From: Ruminococcus sp.
GTDB lineage: Bacteria; Bacillota; Clostridia; Lachnospirales; Lachnospiraceae
Length of the DNA stretch: 64,000 nucleotides
Direction of reading: 5' to 3'
Assembly (NCBI GenBank): GCA_013911065.1
Contig: JACERV010000003.1
Span: 1 to 64,000, forward strand
Both the position numbers and the translations under genes were made by a program. Below the pieces are notes generated by a model. That model had not been told where the DNA came from. It saw nothing but the letters and a program-made list of their open reading frames with translations, and ran no database searches. Position 1 is the stretch's first letter. Each line of letters starts with the position of its first letter. Below, piece after piece: positions 26,416-35,517 of the stretch.

Positions 26416-26480
26416 TATAAAAATGAATATTGTCAGTTAAGAGGATATCGTTGTGCTGATCGTTTGATATGGATAGAATG

Positions 26481-26520
26481 CAAAGGATGGAGGTGTAGCA
26501 ATATACTGCCATCCTTTTTC
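26481..26520 (+). terminator. first leader terminator
   Basis: AAAGGATGG (26482-26490) pairs with CCATCCTTT (26509-26517), ending in a T run of five or more. A strong rho-independent terminator. Confidence 0.85.
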
Positions 26521-26567
26521 TGTAGAATTCCTTTATAGGAGAAAATTCTACGGTGGCGAAATGAAAC

Positions 26568-26605
26568 GGGAGAGACGGGGAAAGAGTATCCGTCTCTCCT
26601 TTATT
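26568..26605 (+). terminator. second leader terminator
   Basis: GGAGAGACGG pairs perfectly with CCGTCTCTCC (26590-26599), followed by TTTATTATAAATTTTT. It lies 107 bases before proB. Confidence 0.8.
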
Positions 26606-26711
26606 ATAAATTTTTCCCATATGCATTCTTGAAAATTTGCAGAACAGAACTGTAATTGAAAATATAACGGTTAGTATTTGGAGAAGATTAAATTGAGAAA
26701 GGTGAAGAGCT

Positions 26712-27710
26712 ATGGAAAGAAAAGAAATTTTAGAGGGAAAGAAAAGAATTGTAATTAAAGTAGGAACAACTACGATTACACATGATGAAACGGGGAATAT
26801 TAATTTAGATAAGCTGGAGAAATTTGTGAGAATTCTAATCAATCTGAGAAATAAAGGCAAAGAAGTTATTGTTGTTTCTTCTGGAGCTGTAGGAATTGGA
26901 AGAAATGTACTGGGACTAGAGAAGAAGCCTGGCAGCGAGGCGGCGAAACAGGCATGTGCTGCAGTAGGGCAGGGAAGGCTGATGATGATATATGAAAAAT
27001 TATTTAATGAATACAGCCAGTTAACTGCACAGATTCTGCTGACGAAAGAATCTATTACAAACGAAGAGTGCAGAAAGAATGCCAGACAGACTTTTGATGA
27101 GCTGTTCCGTATGAATGTGGTTCCAATTGTAAATGAAAATGATGCGATTTCTGTGGATGAACTGTTCTATGGAAATTTTGGAGACAATGACACGCTGGCA
27201 GCATATGTAGCAAAGCTGGTAGATGCGGACTTGTTGATTTTGATGTCTGACATTGAAGGACTGTATACCGATGATCCAAAGCAGAATCCAAATGCCAGAT
27301 TCATTCATACGGTTGCGGGAATTGACAGTCACTTGGAGCAGATGGCAAAAGGGGCATCAGGTGAAATGGGTACCGGCGGCATGGCGACCAAAATTGCGGC
27401 AGCCAAGATTGCCACTGCCTCTGGTGCAGATATGGTAATTGCGAACGGAGAGAATATTTATTCAATCAATGACATTATGGCAGGCAAGAAAATAGGTACT
27501 TTATTTTTATCTAATGAGCATGACCAGGAACCGGGGTATGAACTGTCTCCTGAGCGGGTACAATACCGGAGACAGGCGAAAAAGCAGAAAAAGGAGAGCC
27601 AGCGAGGCAGCCACGCAAAGCAGTTGTACTCCATGGACCTGGAAACTATGGAAACTTCGATAAGCGGGATAGGAGGAAGTTATGAGCAGTTATATGGAAA
27701 CGTTAGGTAG
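26712..27710 (+). CDS. proB: glutamate 5-kinase
   Basis: 332 residues. First step of proline synthesis: phosphorylates glutamate. The amino-acid kinase domain spans about residues 1-273 with [18 protein letters not shown] (about 55-64), NENDAIS (about 141-147), FGDNDTLAA and GTGGMATKI (about 219-227). The C-terminal PUA domain of E. coli ProB is absent. Instead a charged tail of about 60 residues ([14 protein letters not shown] region) follows, with no recognised domain. The last 29 bases overlap proA, so the genes are translationally coupled. Proline feedback is expected on the kinase domain. Confidence 0.93.
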   Translation: MERKEILEGKKRIVIKVGTTTITHDETGNINLDKLEKFVRILINLRNKGKEVIVVSSGAVGIGRNVLGLEKKPGSEAAKQACAAVGQGRLMMIYEKLFNEYSQLTAQILLTKESITNEECRKNARQTFDELFRMNVVPIVNENDAISVDELFYGNFGDNDTLAAYVAKLVDADLLILMSDIEGLYTDDPKQNPNARFIHTVAGIDSHLEQMAKGASGEMGTGGMATKIAAAKIATASGADMVIANGENIYSINDIMAGKKIGTLFLSNEHDQEPGYELSPERVQYRRQAKKQKKESQRGSHAKQLYSMDLETMETSISGIGGSYEQLYGNVR

Positions 27711-28932
27711 CCGGGCGAAGGCTGCATCAAGAGAGGCTGTAACGCTGAGTGCGGAAGAGCGCAATAAGGGATTGTTATTTGTGTCTGAAGAATTATGTCA
27801 CGAAATGGATGCTATTTTGCTGGAGAACCAGAAGGATATACACGCAGCGGAAGAAAATGGAATGAAAAGTTCTCTTATAGACAGGCTGCTTCTGACGGAA
27901 CAGAGAATCACAGACATGGCTGCAGGTCTGCAGCAGATTGCAACGCTGGAGGACCCTGTGGGGGAAGTTCTCTCTATGAAAAACAGACCCAATGGCTTGA
28001 GAATCGGGAAACGCAGAGTCCCCATAGGAGTGGTGGGGATTATATATGAATCCAGACCGAATGTAACTGCAGATGCATTTGGCCTGTGTTTTAAAACAGG
28101 GAATGCGGTGATTCTCAGGGGCGGAAGTGATGCAATCAACTCCAATAAGGCAATTGTACATGCTGTAAAAGAGGGGCTGCGAAAGGCAAAGCTGCCTCAG
28201 GATTTGATTCTGCTTGTAGAGGATACGGACAGAGAGACAGTATACGAGATGATGAAGCTGCACGACTATATAGATGTGCTGATCCCAAGAGGAGGCGCCG
28301 GGCTGATTTCCAGTGTAGTCCAAAACAGTACAGTTCCTGTGATTGAGACCGGAACGGGAAATTGTCATATTTACGTAGATGAGTGGGCGGATCTGAATAT
28401 GGCAGTAGATATCATTGAAAACGCTAAGACACAGAGAACAGGGGTATGTAATGCCTGTGAATCTCTTGTCATACATGAGAGAGCAGCGCGTCAGGTAATT
28501 CCCATGATTGTGAACCGTTTGAAGCTGCATCAGGTGATAATACGGGGAGATGAAAGAGCGTGTGCTTACAGTGAAGAAGTCATGCCCGCCCAGGAAGAGG
28601 ATTGGGGGGCGGAGTATTTGGATGCCATAATTTCTATAAAGGTAGTAGATTCATTGGAGGCTGCAGTCAGCCATATCAACAAATATAATACAGGACATTC
28701 TGAGGCTATCATTACTGAGAATTATACAAATGCACTCCGTTTTCAGGATGAGGTGGATGCCGCCGCCGTATATGTGAATGCGTCTACCCGCTTTACAGAT
28801 GGTTTTGAGTTTGGCTTTGGAGCAGAAATCGGAATCAGTACTCAGAAGTTACATGCAAGAGGACCTATGGGGTTAGACGCTCTGACTACGTATAAGTATA
28901 TTATTTTTGGGGATGGACAGATAAGAAAATAA
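27682..28932 (+). CDS. proA: gamma-glutamyl phosphate reductase
   Basis: 416 residues. Second step of proline synthesis, NADPH-dependent reduction to glutamate semialdehyde. An aldehyde-dehydrogenase-like fold with [17 protein letters not shown] (about residues 113-129), [11 protein letters not shown] and the catalytic cysteine in [10 protein letters not shown] (about residue 258). [19 protein letters not shown] is the family's C-terminal block. The start lies inside proB with GGAGGAAG upstream. A strong terminator follows, so leader-proB-proA is a complete unit. Confidence 0.95.
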   Translation: MSSYMETLGSRAKAASREAVTLSAEERNKGLLFVSEELCHEMDAILLENQKDIHAAEENGMKSSLIDRLLLTEQRITDMAAGLQQIATLEDPVGEVLSMKNRPNGLRIGKRRVPIGVVGIIYESRPNVTADAFGLCFKTGNAVILRGGSDAINSNKAIVHAVKEGLRKAKLPQDLILLVEDTDRETVYEMMKLHDYIDVLIPRGGAGLISSVVQNSTVPVIETGTGNCHIYVDEWADLNMAVDIIENAKTQRTGVCNACESLVIHERAARQVIPMIVNRLKLHQVIIRGDERACAYSEEVMPAQEEDWGAEYLDAIISIKVVDSLEAAVSHINKYNTGHSEAIITENYTNALRFQDEVDAAAVYVNASTRFTDGFEFGFGAEIGISTQKLHARGPMGLDALTTYKYIIFGDGQIRK

Positions 28933-28944
28933 AAATATAATAAA

Positions 28945-28997
28945 TGGCACTTGCATAATATGCATTAAAGATGTATAATTATGCAAGTGCTATTTTT
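28945..28997 (+). terminator. terminator of the proBA operon
   Basis: GCACTTGCATAAT (28948-28960 region) pairs with ATTATGCAAGTGC (28978-28990), followed by TATTTTT. Confidence 0.85.
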
Positions 28998-29002
28998 GAT
29001 AT

Positions 29003-29029
29003 CTTCTTGAACGTTAGCAGTTCAAGAAG
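29003..29029. repeat. dispersed palindromic repeat, copy 1
   Basis: CTTCTTGAAC (29003-29012), a 7-base spacer GTTAGCA, and GTTCAAGAAG (29020-29029). The arms are perfect reverse complements. Related copies are at 29035 and 40999. Confidence 0.8.
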
Positions 29030-29034
29030 CATGT

Positions 29035-29061
29035 CTTTTTGAACATTAGTAGTTCAAGAAG
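29035..29061. repeat. dispersed palindromic repeat, copy 2
   Basis: CTTTTTGAAC, spacer ATTAGTA, GTTCAAGAAG followed by TATA. One arm mismatch. It lies 5 bases after copy 1 in the proA-argC gap. Confidence 0.8.
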
Positions 29062-29070
29062 TATAACTGC

Positions 29071-29105
29071 TTGGCAAAGTATTTACTTTACTTCATAATT
29101 AAAGT
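29071..29105 (+). promoter_or_regulatory. argC operon promoter with an overlapping inverted repeat
   Basis: TTGGCA (29071-29076) is 17 bases before CATAAT (29094-29099). ACTTTA (29085-29090) and TAAAGT (29100-29105) form an inverted repeat over the -10, a possible operator, perhaps for ArgR. Confidence 0.5.
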
Positions 29106-29174
29106 GATATACTATTGAAATAAAGCAGAGCGGGTCAGGGATACCCGTTTTAACTGGGAAAGGAAGTTACACAT

Positions 29175-30215
29175 ATGATTAAAGTTGGAATTATCGGATC
29201 AACAGGATATGCAGGCGGAGAGCTTGTGCGGCTTTTGACAGCACATAAACATGCAGAAATTGTATGGTATGGGTCAAGAAGCTATATAGATAAGAAATAT
29301 GCAGATGTATATAGAAACATGTTTGAGATTGTAGATAATGTCTGCATGGATGACAATATGGAAGAGCTGGCAGAGCGGGTTGATGTTATATTTACGGCAA
29401 CTCCCCAGGGATTGTGTGCTTCTCTTGTAAATGAAGAAATTTTGTCAAAAGTAAAAATTATAGATTTGAGTGCAGACTTCCGTATCAAAGACGTAGCTAC
29501 ATATGAAAAGTGGTATGGGTTGGAGCATAAAAGTCCTCAATTTATAGAAGAAGCTGTATACGGATTGTGTGAAATTAACCGGGAAAAGGTGAAAAAAGCC
29601 AGACTGGTGGCTAATCCGGGCTGCTATACTACCTGCTCTATCTTAACAGTATATCCTCTGGCAAAAGAAGGGATGATAGATATGAGCACACTGATTATCG
29701 ATGCAAAATCAGGGACTTCCGGAGCCGGAAGAGGTGCAAATGTTTCGAACCTCTATTGTGAAGTGAACGAGAATATTAAAGCATACGGTGTGACTACGCA
29801 CAGGCACACCCCGGAGATAGAGGAACAGTTGGGATATGCGGCAGAAGAGGCGGTTGTGTTAAATTTCACCCCTCATTTAGTGCCTATGAACCGGGGAATA
29901 CTTGTCACCGGATATGCAAAGCTTATGAGAGATGTCTCTGACGATGAAATAAAAGCAATTTATGATAAATACTATGCAGACGAGAAGTTTGTCCGGGTAT
30001 TGGAAAAAGAGGTGTGTCCTGAAACAAAATGGGTGGAGGGAAGCAATTATGTAGACATCAATTTCAGAGTTGATAAAAGAACCGGACGTATCATCATGAT
30101 GGGAGCAATGGATAACCTGGTAAAAGGTGCAGCAGGTCAGGCGGTCCAAAATATGAATCTGATGTTCGGACTGGGAGAAGCAGAAGGGCTTGAACTTGTG
30201 CCGATGTTTCCGTAA
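29175..30215 (+). CDS. argC: N-acetyl-gamma-glutamyl-phosphate reductase
   Basis: 346 residues. Third step of the acetylated arginine pathway. The N-terminal NADP fold has GSTGYAGGELVRLL (residues 9-22), and the active-site cysteine is in VANPGCYTT (about residue 154). The GTSGAGRGA and HRHTPEIEEQ motifs (about residue 210) match the family. It is the first gene of an arg cluster that runs in the order argC, GNAT, argJ, argB, argD with short gaps. Confidence 0.95.
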   Translation: MIKVGIIGSTGYAGGELVRLLTAHKHAEIVWYGSRSYIDKKYADVYRNMFEIVDNVCMDDNMEELAERVDVIFTATPQGLCASLVNEEILSKVKIIDLSADFRIKDVATYEKWYGLEHKSPQFIEEAVYGLCEINREKVKKARLVANPGCYTTCSILTVYPLAKEGMIDMSTLIIDAKSGTSGAGRGANVSNLYCEVNENIKAYGVTTHRHTPEIEEQLGYAAEEAVVLNFTPHLVPMNRGILVTGYAKLMRDVSDDEIKAIYDKYYADEKFVRVLEKEVCPETKWVEGSNYVDINFRVDKRTGRIIMMGAMDNLVKGAAGQAVQNMNLMFGLGEAEGLELVPMFP

Positions 30216-30245
30216 TCCATACAATACAGATATTGAGGTGACAAC

Positions 30246-30692
30246 ATGATTCGGATAATGACAATAGATGATTATGATGGTGTATATCGTTTATGGAAGA
30301 AAATAAAAGGATTTGGTTTGCGAAGTGTTGATGATTCCAGGGAAGGGGTGCAGAGGTTCCTCAGAAGGAATCCGGCCACCAGTGTTGTAGCCGAGGAAGA
30401 CGGCAAAATTGTGGGAAGTATTCTGTGCGGGCATGACGGACGCAGAGGATGTTTATATCATGTGTGTGTAGATTCCCAATACCGGAGACGCGGCATTGGA
30501 AAAGAGATGGTTGTAAAAGCAATGGAAGCGTTGAGACAGGAGGAAATCAATAAGGTCTCCTTGATAGCCTTTACAAAAAATGATATAGGCAATGCTTTTT
30601 GGAATACAATTGGCTGGACGCGGAGATTAGATTTGAATTATTATGATTTTGCATTGAACGAAGAAAACATAACTGCCTTTAATGAGCAGTAA
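30246..30692 (+). CDS. GNAT-family N-acetyltransferase within the arg operon
   Basis: 148 residues, one complete GNAT domain. The acetyl-CoA pyrophosphate loop is clear: VDSQYRRRGIGKEM (about residues 77-90), and motif B is GNAFWNTIGW (about residues 117-126). It sits between argC and argJ with 30 and 26 base gaps. Some short GNAT proteins act as N-acetylglutamate synthases, so a role in arginine synthesis is possible. ArgJ can also supply that step, so this could be a helper, a regulator or unrelated. The substrate is not shown by sequence. Confidence 0.85.
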   Translation: MIRIMTIDDYDGVYRLWKKIKGFGLRSVDDSREGVQRFLRRNPATSVVAEEDGKIVGSILCGHDGRRGCLYHVCVDSQYRRRGIGKEMVVKAMEALRQEEINKVSLIAFTKNDIGNAFWNTIGWTRRLDLNYYDFALNEENITAFNEQ

Positions 30693-30718
30693 AAGATATC
30701 ACAGAAAGGAAGTTGAAC

Positions 30719-31942
30719 ATGGAAATAATCAAAGGCGGGGTAACCGCAGCAAAAGGATTTCAGGCGGCATCGGCGGCAGCAGGGATTAAGTATCAGAACA
30801 GGACAGATATGGCACTTATATATAGTAAGAAGCCATGTAAGACAGCGGGTACATTTACAACAAATGTAGTGAAGGCAGCTCCTGTGAAATGGGATAAAGA
30901 AGTAGTGGACAGTGGCGTCAAATCCCAGGCGGTCATCGTGAACTCAGGCATTGCAAATGCATGTACCGGGCAAGAAGGCTATGGATATTGTGAAGAAACA
31001 GCGAAGGCAGCAGGAAAAGCACTGGGAGTGGAGGCAGAAGGAGTTCTGATCGGCTCTACCGGTGTCATAGGAATGCAGCTTCCTATAGATAAGTTGAAGG
31101 AAGGTGTTTTGAAGCTTGCGGCCAATAAAAATGGCTCTGCAGAGAATGGGACACTGGCTGCTAAGGCAATTATGACTACAGATACTTTTCAGAAGGAGAT
31201 TGCCGTTACAATCCAGGTTGGAGATAAAACAGTTACAATAGGCGGAATGGCAAAAGGCTCAGGAATGATTCATCCCAACATGTGCACGATGCTTTCCTTT
31301 ATCACCACAGATGCCGCGATTTCCAAAAAAGCATTGCAGAAGGCATTAAGTGAGGATGTGGAAGATACTTATAACATGATATCCGTAGATGGTGATACTT
31401 CAACAAATGACACGGTACTTCTTCTTGCCAACGGAATGGCAAAAAATGAAAAAATCAAATATGGGACAGAAGAGTATGAAAAATTTGCGGAAGCTCTTCA
31501 CATAGTAAATGAATATCTCGCCAAGAAAATAGCTGGTGACGGAGAAGGCGCGACTGCCTTATTCGAGGTAAAGGTAACAGGGGCATCTACGAAAAAGCAG
31601 GCAAAGACACTGGCAAAATCTATTGTATGTTCCAATCTGACGAAAACCGCAATTGCCGGACATGATGCGAACTGGGGACGTATTCTATGCGCAATGGGAT
31701 ATTCCGGTGCACAGTTTGACCCGGAAAAAGTAGATTTGTTCTTCGAGAGCAAAGCAGGCAGAATCCAGATTATAGAAAACGGTACAGCCGTAAACTACAG
31801 TGAAGAAAAAGCAACTGAAATATTATCACAGCCAGAAGTTACAGCGACAGCAGATATCAAAGAAGGTACAGAAAGTGCAGCCGCATGGGGATGCGACCTG
31901 ACTCACGGTTACATTGATATCAATGCGGATTACCGGAGTTAA
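30719..31942 (+). CDS. argJ: bifunctional ornithine acetyltransferase / N-acetylglutamate synthase
   Basis: 407 residues. It recycles the acetyl group from N-acetylornithine to glutamate and, if bifunctional, can also use acetyl-CoA. The self-cleavage site is visible in [12 protein letters not shown], with cleavage before the second Thr of MTTDT (about residue 158). [10 protein letters not shown] and the [14 protein letters not shown] block also match. The start is ATG 30719, 8 bases after AAAGGA; a TTG lies just upstream. Whether it is mono- or bifunctional cannot be read from the sequence. Confidence 0.95.
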   Translation: MEIIKGGVTAAKGFQAASAAAGIKYQNRTDMALIYSKKPCKTAGTFTTNVVKAAPVKWDKEVVDSGVKSQAVIVNSGIANACTGQEGYGYCEETAKAAGKALGVEAEGVLIGSTGVIGMQLPIDKLKEGVLKLAANKNGSAENGTLAAKAIMTTDTFQKEIAVTIQVGDKTVTIGGMAKGSGMIHPNMCTMLSFITTDAAISKKALQKALSEDVEDTYNMISVDGDTSTNDTVLLLANGMAKNEKIKYGTEEYEKFAEALHIVNEYLAKKIAGDGEGATALFEVKVTGASTKKQAKTLAKSIVCSNLTKTAIAGHDANWGRILCAMGYSGAQFDPEKVDLFFESKAGRIQIIENGTAVNYSEEKATEILSQPEVTATADIKEGTESAAAWGCDLTHGYIDINADYRS

Positions 31943-31953
31943 GGAGGAATATT

Positions 31954-32856
31954 ATGCAGGAAAATATACAGCAATACCTGGACAAAGCGCAGGTGCTAAT
32001 AGAAGCACTTCCTTATATCCAACGTTTCAACCGTAAGATTATTGTGGTAAAATATGGCGGCAGCGCTATGGTTGATGAAGAGTTAAAAAGACAGGTAATT
32101 GAAGATGTTACACTCTTAAAGCTGGTTGGATTTAAGCCTATTATTGTACACGGGGGAGGTAAGGAAATCAGCAGATGGGTCGGTAAGGTAGGCATGGAGC
32201 CTCAGTTTATCAATGGGCTGCGTATTACAGATACAGATACGATGGAAGTTGTGGAGATGGTGCTCGGTAAAGTGAATAAAAGTCTGGTTCAGCTTGTGGA
32301 GGAACTGGGGGTTAGGGCAATCGGAATCAGCGGCAAGGACGGAGGTCTGCTGAAGGTAGATAAGAAACTCTCAGGCGGTGAGGATATAGGGTTTGTAGGA
32401 GAAGTGAAGAAAGTAAATGCAGAGATTCTCTATGACCTTCTTGAAAAGGATTTTCTTCCCATCGTTTGTCCCGTGGGGCTGGATGATGAATACAACACAT
32501 ATAACATCAATGCAGACGATGCGGCCTGCGCCATTGCCCGTGCAGTACAGGCAGAAAAACTGGCGTTTCTGACGGATATTGAAGGGGTTTATAAAGACCC
32601 GGACGATCCGAAGACCTTAATTTCAGAGCTTCGGGTAGAAGAAGCCCAGGAATTGATGAAAGATGGCTACATAGGGGGTGGGATGCTGCCTAAGCTGCAG
32701 AATTGTATCGATGCTATAGAAAACGGTGTTTCGAGAGTCCATATTCTGGACGGCAGAATCGCACACTGTCTGCTTTTGGAGATTTTTACAAATAGGGGAA
32801 TTGGAACCGCGATTTTAGGCGGCGAAGAAAGTAGGTATTATAATGGTGAACAGTAA
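31954..32856 (+). CDS. argB: acetylglutamate kinase
   Basis: 300 residues. Phosphorylates N-acetylglutamate. Amino-acid kinase fold with VVKYGGSAM (about residues 29-37), [10 protein letters not shown] (about 64-73), [10 protein letters not shown] and [11 protein letters not shown] (about residue 240). An N-terminal helix before the kinase core is typical of the hexameric, arginine-sensitive class, so arginine feedback is expected. AGGAGG precedes the ATG. The stop lies 14 bases into argD, coupling the two. Confidence 0.95.
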   Translation: MQENIQQYLDKAQVLIEALPYIQRFNRKIIVVKYGGSAMVDEELKRQVIEDVTLLKLVGFKPIIVHGGGKEISRWVGKVGMEPQFINGLRITDTDTMEVVEMVLGKVNKSLVQLVEELGVRAIGISGKDGGLLKVDKKLSGGEDIGFVGEVKKVNAEILYDLLEKDFLPIVCPVGLDDEYNTYNINADDAACAIARAVQAEKLAFLTDIEGVYKDPDDPKTLISELRVEEAQELMKDGYIGGGMLPKLQNCIDAIENGVSRVHILDGRIAHCLLLEIFTNRGIGTAILGGEESRYYNGEQ

Positions 32857-34033
32857 GATTCAGGCAGGAGAGGAAAATCTTCTGCACGTATACAACCGGT
32901 TCCCCATTGCCCTGGACCATGGGGAAGGGATGTATGTATACGATGCGGATGGAAAAGAATATCTTGATTTTGCCGCAGGCTTTGCAGTAACGGGCCTGGG
33001 ATATAATCATAAAGAATTTAATGAAACACTGAAAGAGCAGATTGATAAAATATATCATATTTCGAATCTTTATTATCATGAGAATTGCGGAGATGCAGCC
33101 AGGGCATTGAACCAGGCATCAGGCATGGACAGAGTATTCTTTACAAACAGTGGCAGTGAAGCCAATGAGGGCGCGCTCAAATCTGCAAGACGGTATGCAT
33201 ACACGAAGCAGACGGGGCGGTATGAATTCATTGCTATGGAAAACTCCTTCCACGGGAGAAGCTTTGGCTCCGTGTCTGTGACCGGACATGATTCTTACAG
33301 AGAACCTTTTGAACCAGTTGTTCCAGGAGTGCATTTTGCAAAATTTAATGATTTAGAGAGTGTGAAGGCCCTGGTAAATGATAAAACCTGTGCAATAATT
33401 TTGGAACCTCTTCAGGGAGAGGGTGGAATTAATCTTGCGGCCCAGGAGTTTATGGAAGGAATCCGCAAAATCTGTGATGAGAATGATATTCTGATGATTT
33501 GTGACGAAATTCAGTGTGGAATGGGACGTACCGGTACTATGTTTGCGTGGCAGGGATTTGGGGTGAAGCCTGATATTATTACCATGGCAAAAGCGATTGG
33601 AAACGGAATACCGGTGGGAGCCTTTGCAATGACAAAGAAAGTGGCAGAATACTCTTTAAAGCCCGGCGACCACGGTGCAACTTACGGTGGAAATCCCCTG
33701 GCATGTACGGCAGTAAAAAAGGTGCTGGAAATCTTCGAGAAGGAACGCATCTTGGACCATGTAAATAAAGTTTCTCCCTATCTGACGAAGCGTATGGATG
33801 AACTTGTGACTAAATGGGATTGTATTGTGCAGAGAAAAGGAAAAGGCCTGATGCAGGGACTTCAATTTACGATACCTGTGTCAGAAATAAATAAAAAAAC
33901 TGTAGAGGAAGGACTGCTGCTGATTCAGGCAGAAGGGAATGTAATCCGGTTTGTCCCTCCCCTGATTTTAGAAGAGAAACATGTTGATGAGATGATAGAA
34001 AAACTGGAGCGTGTTTTGACCGATAGTGATTAG
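32843..34033 (+). CDS. argD: acetylornithine aminotransferase
   Basis: 396 residues, PLP-dependent class III aminotransferase. Seen: [14 protein letters not shown] (about residues 93-106), the [18 protein letters not shown] block ([13 protein letters not shown], about 213-225), and the PLP lysine in [16 protein letters not shown] (about residue 244). The order in the cluster and its overlap with argB support acetylornithine as the substrate. No argF or carAB follows. The operon probably ends here. Confidence 0.95.
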   Translation: MVNSKIQAGEENLLHVYNRFPIALDHGEGMYVYDADGKEYLDFAAGFAVTGLGYNHKEFNETLKEQIDKIYHISNLYYHENCGDAARALNQASGMDRVFFTNSGSEANEGALKSARRYAYTKQTGRYEFIAMENSFHGRSFGSVSVTGHDSYREPFEPVVPGVHFAKFNDLESVKALVNDKTCAIILEPLQGEGGINLAAQEFMEGIRKICDENDILMICDEIQCGMGRTGTMFAWQGFGVKPDIITMAKAIGNGIPVGAFAMTKKVAEYSLKPGDHGATYGGNPLACTAVKKVLEIFEKERILDHVNKVSPYLTKRMDELVTKWDCIVQRKGKGLMQGLQFTIPVSEINKKTVEEGLLLIQAEGNVIRFVPPLILEEKHVDEMIEKLERVLTDSD

Positions 34034-34216
34034 CGAAACATTGAACACTTGGCGAGGTTTTTCACGAGCCTAGTGAGAAAGTTCACCTTTGTGGTGTGTA
34101 TTGTCGAGCTTAGCACGCAGGTCGTTCTTTGAGCCTGGCGAAAAGAACTTCCTCATGAAATGATAAAAACCAGTCACCCCGGACATACTACTATAGAAAA
34201 TAGGAGGTATGAGGAT
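34034..34216 (+). other. structured intergenic region after argD
   Basis: No gene is visible. The stretch contains repeated words, such as GAGCCTAGTGAGAAAGTTC, GAGCTTAGCACG and GAGCCTGGCGAAAAGAAC, and an outer GAAC...GTTC pairing (34043-34084). It looks like degenerate repeat DNA with folding potential. The end has the AGGAGG site of the next gene. Confidence 0.4.
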
Positions 34217-34648
34217 ATGATTGGTTTTTTTATTGCTTTGTTATCCGGTGCTCTTATGAGTGTACAGGGTGTGTTTAACACACAGGTAACAAAAACAACC
34301 GGAATGTGGGTTGGAAATGCATGGGTTCAGCTGACAGCATTTCTTGTGTGTGCGATTGCATGGTTTGTCACTGGAAGAGAGAGTATTGCTGCAATTGGAA
34401 AGGTAGACCCCAAATATATGCTGCTGGGGGGAGTGATCGGCGCCGGTATTACATGGACTGTCATAAAAAGCATGGCTGCGCTGGGACCTGCGAAAGCGGC
34501 CCTTTTGATTGTCATTGCCCAGTTGATTGTGGCATATGTCATTGAGCTCATGGGATTGTTCGGTGTTGAAAAAGAGCCCTTGGACTGGAGAAAGATAGGG
34601 GGGCTGGCTTTGGCTCTGATAGGAATTGCTATTTTCCAGTGGGAATGA
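34217..34648 (+). CDS. DMT-type membrane protein (YdcZ/DUF606 family)
   Basis: 143 residues with five hydrophobic segments. The opening FFIALLSGALMSVQGVFNTQVTK and the GGVIGAGITWTVIKSMAALGPAKAALLIV region match the YdcZ (PF04657) half-size drug/metabolite transporters, here quoted in parts: LSGALMSVQGVFN and GPAKAALLIVIAQL. Such proteins probably work as dimers. The substrate is unknown. I chose ATG 34217 because AGGAGG precedes it; longer in-frame readings lack homology. It is a single gene. Confidence 0.8.
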   Translation: MIGFFIALLSGALMSVQGVFNTQVTKTTGMWVGNAWVQLTAFLVCAIAWFVTGRESIAAIGKVDPKYMLLGGVIGAGITWTVIKSMAALGPAKAALLIVIAQLIVAYVIELMGLFGVEKEPLDWRKIGGLALALIGIAIFQWE

Positions 34649-34696
34649 CGGCTGCAGCCGTTTAACAAAAATGTAACAAAAACGTAAAAATATGTA

Positions 34697-34725
34697 TTGT
34701 AATTTGAGCTATTATTCGATACAAT
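34697..34725 (+). promoter_or_regulatory. promoter of the comEA gene
   Basis: TTGTAA (34697-34702) and TACAAT (34720-34725) are exactly 17 bases apart, 51 bases before the start codon. Confidence 0.7.
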
Positions 34726-34776
34726 ATTAGTGTCCGGCGAGGGGATTCCAGGCAGCCGAAAGACTGTGAGGGAATT

Positions 34777-35406
34777 ATGAAGGACAGGAGAAATACAGGA
34801 ATCCGCAGATTTCTATATGTCATTTTTGCAGTAATGATATTGACGGCAGGATGTAAAAAAGATAAGGCGGATGATTTTACAGAGTTGGAGTTAGGGCAGA
34901 CCGGTGATAAAACAGCAGAAGAAACGGAAGAAAAAGCTGTGCAGCAGGAAGAAAAAGTATCTGCCGCAGTTTTTGTCTATGTCTGCGGTGCGGTACATGC
35001 CCCGGGAGTATATGAATTGACTGAGAACGCCAGGGTATATGAAGCAATTGCGATGGCCGGAGGTGTGACCGAAGGGGCAGCAGGGGATGCTGTGAACCAG
35101 GCAAGACTGGCTGCAGACGGGGAGCGTATTTATATACCTACGGTGGAAGAGCTGGAAAAAGGGATTGTAGACGGCAATTTGCCGGAAGTAACAGGGACGG
35201 ACACAAAGACAGAGGGAAAAGTAAATATTAATACGGCTTTAAAAGAGGAACTCAAAACACTGCCTGGAATCGGCGATGCCAAGGCAGACAGCATCATTTC
35301 CCACCGGGAATTAAACGGAGCATTTCAGTCTGTGGAAGATCTGATGCAGGTTGAGGGAATCAAAGAGGGAGTATTTAATAAAATAAAAGACAGGATCACG
35401 GTATAA
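34777..35406 (+). CDS. comEA: ComEA-family DNA-binding lipoprotein
   Basis: 209 residues. ComEA binds incoming DNA at the cell surface for uptake. N-terminal signal sequence ending LTAGC (about residues 22-26) is a good lipobox, so this version is a predicted lipoprotein instead of having a plain membrane anchor. Then an acidic linker, an SLBB domain (VYVCGAVHAPGVYEL, about residues 67-81) and a C-terminal helix-hairpin-helix (VNINTALKEELKTLPGIGDAKA, quoted as NINTA and LPGIGDAKA, about residues 149-170). comEC lies about 3.3 kb downstream, separated by a two-component system and a GerMN gene. Confidence 0.88.
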   Translation: MKDRRNTGIRRFLYVIFAVMILTAGCKKDKADDFTELELGQTGDKTAEETEEKAVQQEEKVSAAVFVYVCGAVHAPGVYELTENARVYEAIAMAGGVTEGAAGDAVNQARLAADGERIYIPTVEELEKGIVDGNLPEVTGTDTKTEGKVNINTALKEELKTLPGIGDAKADSIISHRELNGAFQSVEDLMQVEGIKEGVFNKIKDRITV

Positions 35407-35434
35407 CCTTACAGTGGGAGGGCTGCTGTAAGGT
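35405..35434. terminator. hairpin after comEA
   Basis: AACCTTACAG (35405-35414) pairs perfectly with CTGTAAGGTT (35425-35434). It has no T run, so it may only weaken transcription. Confidence 0.5.
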
Positions 35435-35517
35435 TACAAGGACAAAGCGGAGCGGATTTTGTGTATTCGCTTTGGCTTTGGAAGGCTGGCATATCAGGTG
35501 TTAAGGGAAAGAGGAGT

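Larger units (their letters stand above)
26211..26711 (+). other. long leader region of proBA with small ORF and two terminators
   Basis: These 500 bases hold, in order, a promoter, a 38-codon ORF, a terminator, a small hairpin (26522-26551, arms GTAGAATT and AATTCTAC), a second terminator and an AT-rich stretch before proB. The arrangement is what one expects of a regulated leader. It does not match a T-box: no GGTGGNACCGCG-like core is present. Confidence 0.6.

Noticed and set aside
26440..26605. T-box riboswitch upstream of proB
   Set aside because: GGTGGC at about 26552 is followed by GAAATG and not by the ACCGCG-type core, and the terminator arms do not pair with it. Stem I features are not seen.
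27793..28530. Minus-strand frame of 245 codons over proA
   Set aside because: Antisense to proA, no family motif, rich in Cys and His. A shadow frame.
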